Source of the DNA: Streptosporangium sp. NBC_01495
Lineage (GTDB): Bacteria; Actinomycetota; Actinomycetes; Streptosporangiales; Streptosporangiaceae
Direction of reading: 5' to 3'
Assembly: GCF_036250735.1 (NCBI RefSeq)
Contig: NZ_CP109430.1
Span: 2,294,001-2,358,000, forward strand
Length of the DNA stretch: 64,000 nucleotides
Below the pieces are notes generated by a model. That model was not told the DNA's origin and did no database searches. It saw only the letters and a list, made by a program, of their open reading frames with translations. The translations under genes and the position numbers were made by a program. Position 1 is the first letter of the stretch, and every line of letters begins with the position of its first letter. Below, one piece after another: positions 59,930 to 64,000 of the stretch.

Positions 59930-62131
59930 ATGTCGGCACCGTCCGCCCTCCCCCCTTCTCTGGTGCGCCTGCTGGCGCGGCCCGCCCCTCCCGGAACCCT
60001 CTCCGACGTCAGGCACGTCGTCTTCGTCATGCAGGAGAACAGGTCGTTCGACCACTATTTCGGCCGGATGCGCGGGGTGCGCGGCTACGGGGACCGCAAC
60101 GCGGTGTCCACCCGGGCCCTCCGGCCGGTCTTCGAGCAGGACGGGATCCTGCCCTTTCCGGTAAGGGAGGCTGCTGAGCGCGCGGGAGCCGACCCGATGC
60201 TGCTCGACACCCACGACCACAGCTGGCTCGGCACGCAGAACGCCTGGGCGATGGGCTGGAACGACGCCTGGGTGCCCAACAAGGGCCCGTCCACCATGGC
60301 GTACTACGACCGTGAGGACCTTCCGTTCCACTACGAGCTGGCGGACGCGTTCACGATCTGCGACGCCTATCACTGCTCGGTGCTGAGCTCCACGACGCCG
60401 AACCGCAACTATCACGTCTCCGGACACACGGGTCATGAGCCCGGTACCGAACAGCGGGCCGTCGACAACGGCGCCTGCGAGGAGGACGGGCACCCGGGCT
60501 ACTCCTGGACCACGGTGCCCGAGCTGCTGACCCGGGCCGGGCACTCCTGGCAGGTCTACCAGGAGTGGGACAACTACCAGTGCAACAACCTGGAGTTCTT
60601 CGCCGCGTTCAAGGCGGTCATGGCGAAACTGGGGCAGAGCAGCATGCACTCCTTCTACGAGAAGGTGCGCGCCTCCGAGGATCCCGCGCCGATGCTCGCC
60701 GAGCTGGCGGAGAGGGCGGCACGACTCGGCCCGGCCGACCGCGTGCTCTACGACCGGGCGCTGCGCCGCACCCGGACGGGCGGGCTGGGGGAGTGGTTCG
60801 CCGCCGACGTGGCGGCGGGACGCCTGCCCGAGGTCTCCTACGTCGTGACCTCGCTCGCCGACTCCGAACACCCGGAGGGGTCCTCGGCGGTGGAGAGCGG
60901 GAGGGTCGTCTATCGGATTCTCGACGCGCTGGCGTCGAGTCCGGAGGTGTGGGCGAGCACCGCGGTCTTCGTCACCTACGACGAGAACGACGGCTTCTTC
61001 GACCACGTCCCCCCGCCCGTCCCGCCCGACGGAACCCCGGGGGAGTTCGTCGGCGGGCGGCCTGTCGGGCTGGGCATGCGCGTCCCGATGATCGTCGTGT
61101 CGCCGTGGAGCGTGGGGGGCCACGTCTGCTCGCAGACGTTCGACCACAGCTCGACGGTCCGGTTCCTGGAGACCTGGCTCGGCATCAGGGCCCCCGACAT
61201 CAGCGCCTGGCGGCGGACCGTCGCCGGAGATCTCACCTCCGCCTTCGACTTCGGCCGCCCGGCGGCGTGGCCCGCACCGGAAACACCGGTTCCCGGCGTC
61301 CCGGAGAGCGCCTCGTCCGCCCGAGGCGTCCCGCCCGGCCAGGGCGCCCCACCCGTCAGGGACGTCTCGTCCGGCCAGGGTGCCCCACCCATCCAAGGCA
61401 TCTCGCTCACCCAGGGCACCCCGGCCGGCCAGGACGGCTCGACAGGCCGGGACGTGCCGGTCCTCCGGAGCGTCCCGGCCGTCCGGGGTGCCCCCATCGG
61501 CGGGGGCGTTCCGGCCGCCCAAGGCGCCCCGGCCGGCCGCTGGTACCCAGACGTCCCCGCCGAGCAGCGGATGCCCGACAGGGAACCGGGGGTCAGGCCC
61601 GCCCGCGCGCTGCCGTACCGGCCCGACGCCTCGGCGCGGACCAGTGGCCGCGCCGTCGAGATCACGATGAGCAACACCGGTACGGAGAGCGCGCACCTGG
61701 CGCTGTACGGCTACATGGGGGAACTCGTCCGGCCGATGCACTTCGACGTGCTCGGCCACGCCCGCGAGGTGGTCTACTTCCCGTGCCCCACGTACGCCCT
61801 CGTCCTCACCGGGCCGAACGGCTTCCGCCGGGAGTTCCGGGGCGGGACGGACGACCCGGTGGAGACGTCCAGCGTGATCGACGCGGTCGCGCGGACGATC
61901 GAGATCGCCGTCGTCAACACCGGTGACGAACCGGCCGACGTGACGATCTCGCCCCTGGCCTACGGCGGGACGGCGCGGACACTGCGGGTCGCGTCCCGGG
62001 GCACCGCGCGGGTGCCGTGGCGGGCCGCGACCGGATGGTACGACCTGTGGATCACCGTAGCCGGGGACGCCGCCTTCGCCCGCCGCCTGATGGGACACAT
62101 CGAGAACGGCGAGCCCGGTGTCACGGGCTGA
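59930..62131 (+). CDS. Phosphatidylcholine-type phospholipase C (phosphoesterase family)
   Basis: A 733-residue phosphoesterase of the bacterial PLC/AcpA family. Metal and active-site motifs: FVMQENRSFDHYFGRMRGVRGYGDRN, STTPNRNYHVSGH, and late FVTYDENDGFFDHVPPP. Two C-terminal beta domains of PLC type end the protein (VEITMSNTGTES..., IEIAVVNTGDEPADV). Between them and the catalytic part is a repeat-rich linker (about 450-545, GQGAPP-like units). Family members normally carry a Tat leader; none is present, and an in-frame TAA lies five codons before ATG 59930. AAAGGG precedes the start. Confidence 0.92.
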   Translation: MSAPSALPPSLVRLLARPAPPGTLSDVRHVVFVMQENRSFDHYFGRMRGVRGYGDRNAVSTRALRPVFEQDGILPFPVREAAERAGADPMLLDTHDHSWLGTQNAWAMGWNDAWVPNKGPSTMAYYDREDLPFHYELADAFTICDAYHCSVLSSTTPNRNYHVSGHTGHEPGTEQRAVDNGACEEDGHPGYSWTTVPELLTRAGHSWQVYQEWDNYQCNNLEFFAAFKAVMAKLGQSSMHSFYEKVRASEDPAPMLAELAERAARLGPADRVLYDRALRRTRTGGLGEWFAADVAAGRLPEVSYVVTSLADSEHPEGSSAVESGRVVYRILDALASSPEVWASTAVFVTYDENDGFFDHVPPPVPPDGTPGEFVGGRPVGLGMRVPMIVVSPWSVGGHVCSQTFDHSSTVRFLETWLGIRAPDISAWRRTVAGDLTSAFDFGRPAAWPAPETPVPGVPESASSARGVPPGQGAPPVRDVSSGQGAPPIQGISLTQGTPAGQDGSTGRDVPVLRSVPAVRGAPIGGGVPAAQGAPAGRWYPDVPAEQRMPDREPGVRPARALPYRPDASARTSGRAVEITMSNTGTESAHLALYGYMGELVRPMHFDVLGHAREVVYFPCPTYALVLTGPNGFRREFRGGTDDPVETSSVIDAVARTIEIAVVNTGDEPADVTISPLAYGGTARTLRVASRGTARVPWRAATGWYDLWITVAGDAAFARRLMGHIENGEPGVTG
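61318..61545 (+). repeat. Degenerate repeats in the phospholipase linker
   Basis: Roughly 30-bp units with a (G)GCCAGG(G)(C/T)GCCCCACCC core code for GQGAPP/VRDVSS-like blocks. Divergence between units is higher than in the sigma-like gene. Confidence 0.6.
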
Positions 62132-62176
62132 CGGCCGCCGTGGAGAAATGTCGGTGCGCTCTGGTAAAGGTGACCC

Positions 62177-62521
62177 ATGGGTGTGAGCGTGGATGAGTTC
62201 CTGGAGATGCTGAAGAAGCTGCCGGAGGTCAAGCAGAGTGACGGCGGCGAGTGGGTCTCGTTGAAGGTGCGTGACAAGGGCTTCGGCTACCTGTGGGAGA
62301 AGACGGAGACCGTGGGGCTCAAGTCGACGATCGACGAGCAGATCGCGCTGGTGGCGGAGCGGCCGGAGGTGTTCGAGGTCCAGTTCACCGCGGGCCGGTT
62401 CGGCTGGGTCGTGGTGCACCTCGCGAAGATCGACGCGGAGGAGTTGTTCGAGCTGGTCACCGAGGCGTGGTGCCTGACGGCTCCCAAACGGCTCGTCGAC
62501 GCTCACGAAGCCGCGCGTTAG
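62177..62521 (+). CDS. MmcQ/YjbR-family protein
   Basis: A 114-residue protein of the MmcQ/YjbR family: SVDEFLEMLKKLPEVKQSDG at the start, KGFGYLWEKTETVGLKSTIDEQIAL, and RFGWVVVHLAKIDAEELFELVTEAW. The fold is CyaY-like and DNA binding has been proposed. It lies 45 bp after the phospholipase gene on the same strand. Confidence 0.87.
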   Translation: MGVSVDEFLEMLKKLPEVKQSDGGEWVSLKVRDKGFGYLWEKTETVGLKSTIDEQIALVAERPEVFEVQFTAGRFGWVVVHLAKIDAEELFELVTEAWCLTAPKRLVDAHEAAR

Positions 62522-62856
62522 GTCCCCCGCGTACGGGGAGTCGCGGGGGATCCCACGGCGGCCGATGTCGCTTCACGGTGGCGGTCGCGTGCGGGTGGTT
62601 CCGTCGTACGGTGGTGGACGCACGTGGGAGACCTCGCCGGACGACCACGGTGGCGGGCACACGTGGGAGAGCTCGCCGGGCGACGAGCGGCCCGACCCGG
62701 ATGCTGGGTGGGTCGGGCCGCCCGTCGTGAGACGGATCCTTCGCGAGCCTGGCCGGGGCCTGCTCCACGGGGAGAGGAGCGTGGCTCGCGCTCACAGTGG
62801 CGCTCTTCCGGCCTCCGGACCACCGGTGGCCGTGTCAGTCGCCCGTCGATCACCTG

Positions 62857-63453
62857 TCAGTTGTTGATCCCGCGGCCGGTACCGGTGCCGCCGATGCTGT
62901 CGCTGATGCGGCCGCCGACACCGGCGCCCCTGCCGATACGCTCGCGTCCGCGTTCGCTCATGTCGCGTCCGCGTTCGCCTCTGTGCTCGCTTCCGCGTTC
63001 GCTCATGTCGCGTCCGCGTTCGCTCATGTCGCGTCCGCGTTCGCTCATGTCGCGTCCGCGTTCGCTCATGTCGCGTCCGCGTTCGCCTCTGTGCTCGCTT
63101 CCGCGTTCGCTCATGTGCTCGCGCCTGCGTTCGCTCATGTCGCGTCCGCGTTCGCCTCTGTGCTCGCTTCCGCGCTCGCTCATGTGCTCGCGCCTGCGCT
63201 CGCCCCTGTATTCGCGTTCGCCTCTGTAGTCGCGTCCGTGCTCGCGCCTGTAGTCGCGTCCGTGCTCGCGCCGGGCACGGCACCTGTCGGGGTTCTTGTA
63301 CTCGCTGCAGGGCTTCAGGGCGGAGTTGAGGGTTGCCGGGGTGGTCAGGGCCATGGTGTCCGCGGCGGCGAACGAGGCCGGCATCGCCGCGGGGACGATG
63401 AGAGCGGAGGCCATCATGGCTCCGGCTGCGAGAGCGTTCCTGATTTTGGTCAT
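62857..63453 (-). CDS. Secreted Arg/Glu-rich hexapeptide-repeat protein
   Basis: A 198-residue protein with a signal peptide (AAGAMMASALIVPAAMPASFAAAD, cleavage after about residue 30) and a short Cys-containing segment (KPCSEYKNPDRCRARREHG). Residues 70-170 are almost only repeats of ERGRDMS, ERGSEHRG and RRREHMS type, and the C-terminus is Gly-rich (GRGAGVGGRISDSIGG). The repeat region is strongly charged, with alternating Arg and Glu, and likely disordered or helical. Function unknown; wall binding or metal/anion binding is conceivable. The coding DNA is an 18-bp-based tandem repeat (62950-63240). Confidence 0.75.
   Translation of the reverse strand: MTKIRNALAAGAMMASALIVPAAMPASFAAADTMALTTPATLNSALKPCSEYKNPDRCRARREHGRDYRREHGRDYRGEREYRGERRREHMSERGSEHRGERGRDMSERRREHMSERGSEHRGERGRDMSERGRDMSERGRDMSERGRDMSERGSEHRGERGRDMSERGRERIGRGAGVGGRISDSIGGTGTGRGINN
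62940..63240. repeat. 18-bp tandem repeats coding for ERGRDMS-type units
   Basis: The plus strand repeats CGTTCGCTCATGTCGCGTCCG about every 18 bp, with interleaved CCTCTGTGCTCGCTTCCG variants. Two large blocks containing the CATGTGCTCGCG variant recur about 70 bp apart. Confidence 0.9.
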
Positions 63454-64000
63454 GGCAGATCACTCCACGTCGAATCGGTGTCGAATCGGTCGAGCCCTGG
63501 GTGATGCCCCGGGCTGGCGGAGCGCCGTGTGGCGTCGAGAACGACGCCGACACGATGCGTAACCTACCCTCACGGTAAGTGGAGGGAGCCGCAGGAGTCT
63601 GCTAGTGGAACTCAAAGCCTTGGGGCGGTCAGATTACCCGGAGGTAGCGGAAAGGAGCGGAAAAGAGGCGATCGGTAACGCTCGGCTACCGGTTTCCGTC
63701 GGAGGCTCGTGCCCCGAAAGGATGCCATCCGCGGCCGGACTGCCAGAGTTCAGTAGATCATCTCGGCCCGGAGGCCTGTTTTTCCGGGGAAATCCCGCCG
63801 ATCCGGGGCCGCCGCAGCTGCCCGAACGCCGGTTTCCCCGTTCACGGCCGTACTGCTTTCCCCGGTCTCGCCCGTTGACCGCCGTGCTGATTTCCCGGCC
63901 TCGCCCGTTCGTCACCGTGCCGGGTCTTCCGCCACGGACGGTGTGGCGCCCGCGCCCGTCAGCGAGGAACTCCGGGTCCGAAGGAGGTATGCCAGGTGGA
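63454..64000. other. Window end with no supported complete gene
   Basis: No gene is supported in 547 bp. At the very end AAGGAGGT (63981-63988) is followed eight bases later by GTG 63996, a convincing translation start whose gene would lie beyond the window. At 63828-63930 a TTTCCC(C/G)G...CTCGCCCGTT motif repeats loosely three times. Confidence 0.5.

Noticed and set aside
59927..62506. 859-codon minus-strand open frame
   Set aside because: Antisense to the phospholipase and YjbR genes, both well supported.
62940..63240. CRISPR-like repetition
   Set aside because: The repeat is coding, in frame, and lacks spacers.
63634..63915. 93-codon minus-strand frame near the window end
   Set aside because: No start signal and no resemblance to a protein family.

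Overview
This is a GC-rich actinomycete chromosome segment, most likely from the Streptosporangiales or a related filamentous order. The evidence is very high third-position GC, many GTG starts, Tat and lipobox leaders, a type II fatty acid synthase cluster headed by a FasR/PucR-type regulator, aceE, DUF3052-ahpE, and an additional ClpP pair with a PopR-like regulator. The species cannot be fixed from sequence alone.

Layout. 1-6.8 kb is the fatty acid module on the minus strand: fasR-fabD-fabH-acpP-fabF-accD6. 7-9.2 kb is a three-gene DUF350 / ATP-grasp (glutathionylspermidine-synthase-like) / YgiB-like operon. 9.3-14.8 kb holds a histidine kinase and response regulator downstream of a MacAB-type ABC exporter operon that begins with a lipoprotein. 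15.1-19.6 kb carries a secreted peptidase-like hydrolase and aceE. A gene-free, repeat-bearing 1.5 kb follows. Then come YjbQ, DUF3052, AhpE, a zinc-ribbon protein, a ROK kinase and tRNA-Val(TAC) (21-24.5 kb). Gene order around fasR/fab/accD6 and aceE/DUF3052/ahpE resembles Mycobacterium tuberculosis Rv2238c-Rv2247, but here other genes are inserted between fasR and aceE.

24.5-38 kb, immediately after the tRNA, looks like accessory DNA. It contains a HigBA-like toxin-antitoxin pair, an IS21 istB relic, a recombinase relic, a phage-tail relic and a second, broken copy of the antitoxin 3' end. Two nearly identical 261-bp elements with 24-bp terminal inverted repeats lie in opposite orientation and bracket about 6.7 kb holding a large SARP/NB-ARC regulator, a serine hydrolase and an ankyrin protein. 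Further on are HxlR/DsrE and a ClpP pair (the second subunit lacks the catalytic serine) with a PopR-like regulator ending in Leu-Ala-Ala.

38-55 kb is a run of small regulator-plus-effector units: an orphan LysR effector domain with DUF5997, TetR with quinone oxidoreductase and F420 oxidoreductase, a TAXI binding protein, a complete tripartite tricarboxylate transporter with its two-component system (tctE-tctD / tctC-tctB-tctA), AraC with a VOC protein, a carboxylesterase, MerR, a LysE exporter, and CPBP protease-PadR-HAAS protein.

55-64 kb is rich in cell-surface proteins with internal repeats. The most unusual is a sigma-factor-like protein fused through an anti-sigma-type HxxxCxxC motif and one membrane segment to extracellular Ig-like domains. 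It is followed by a peptidoglycan-binding protein, a phospholipase C without a visible signal peptide, a YjbR-family protein and a secreted Arg/Glu-rich hexapeptide-repeat protein.
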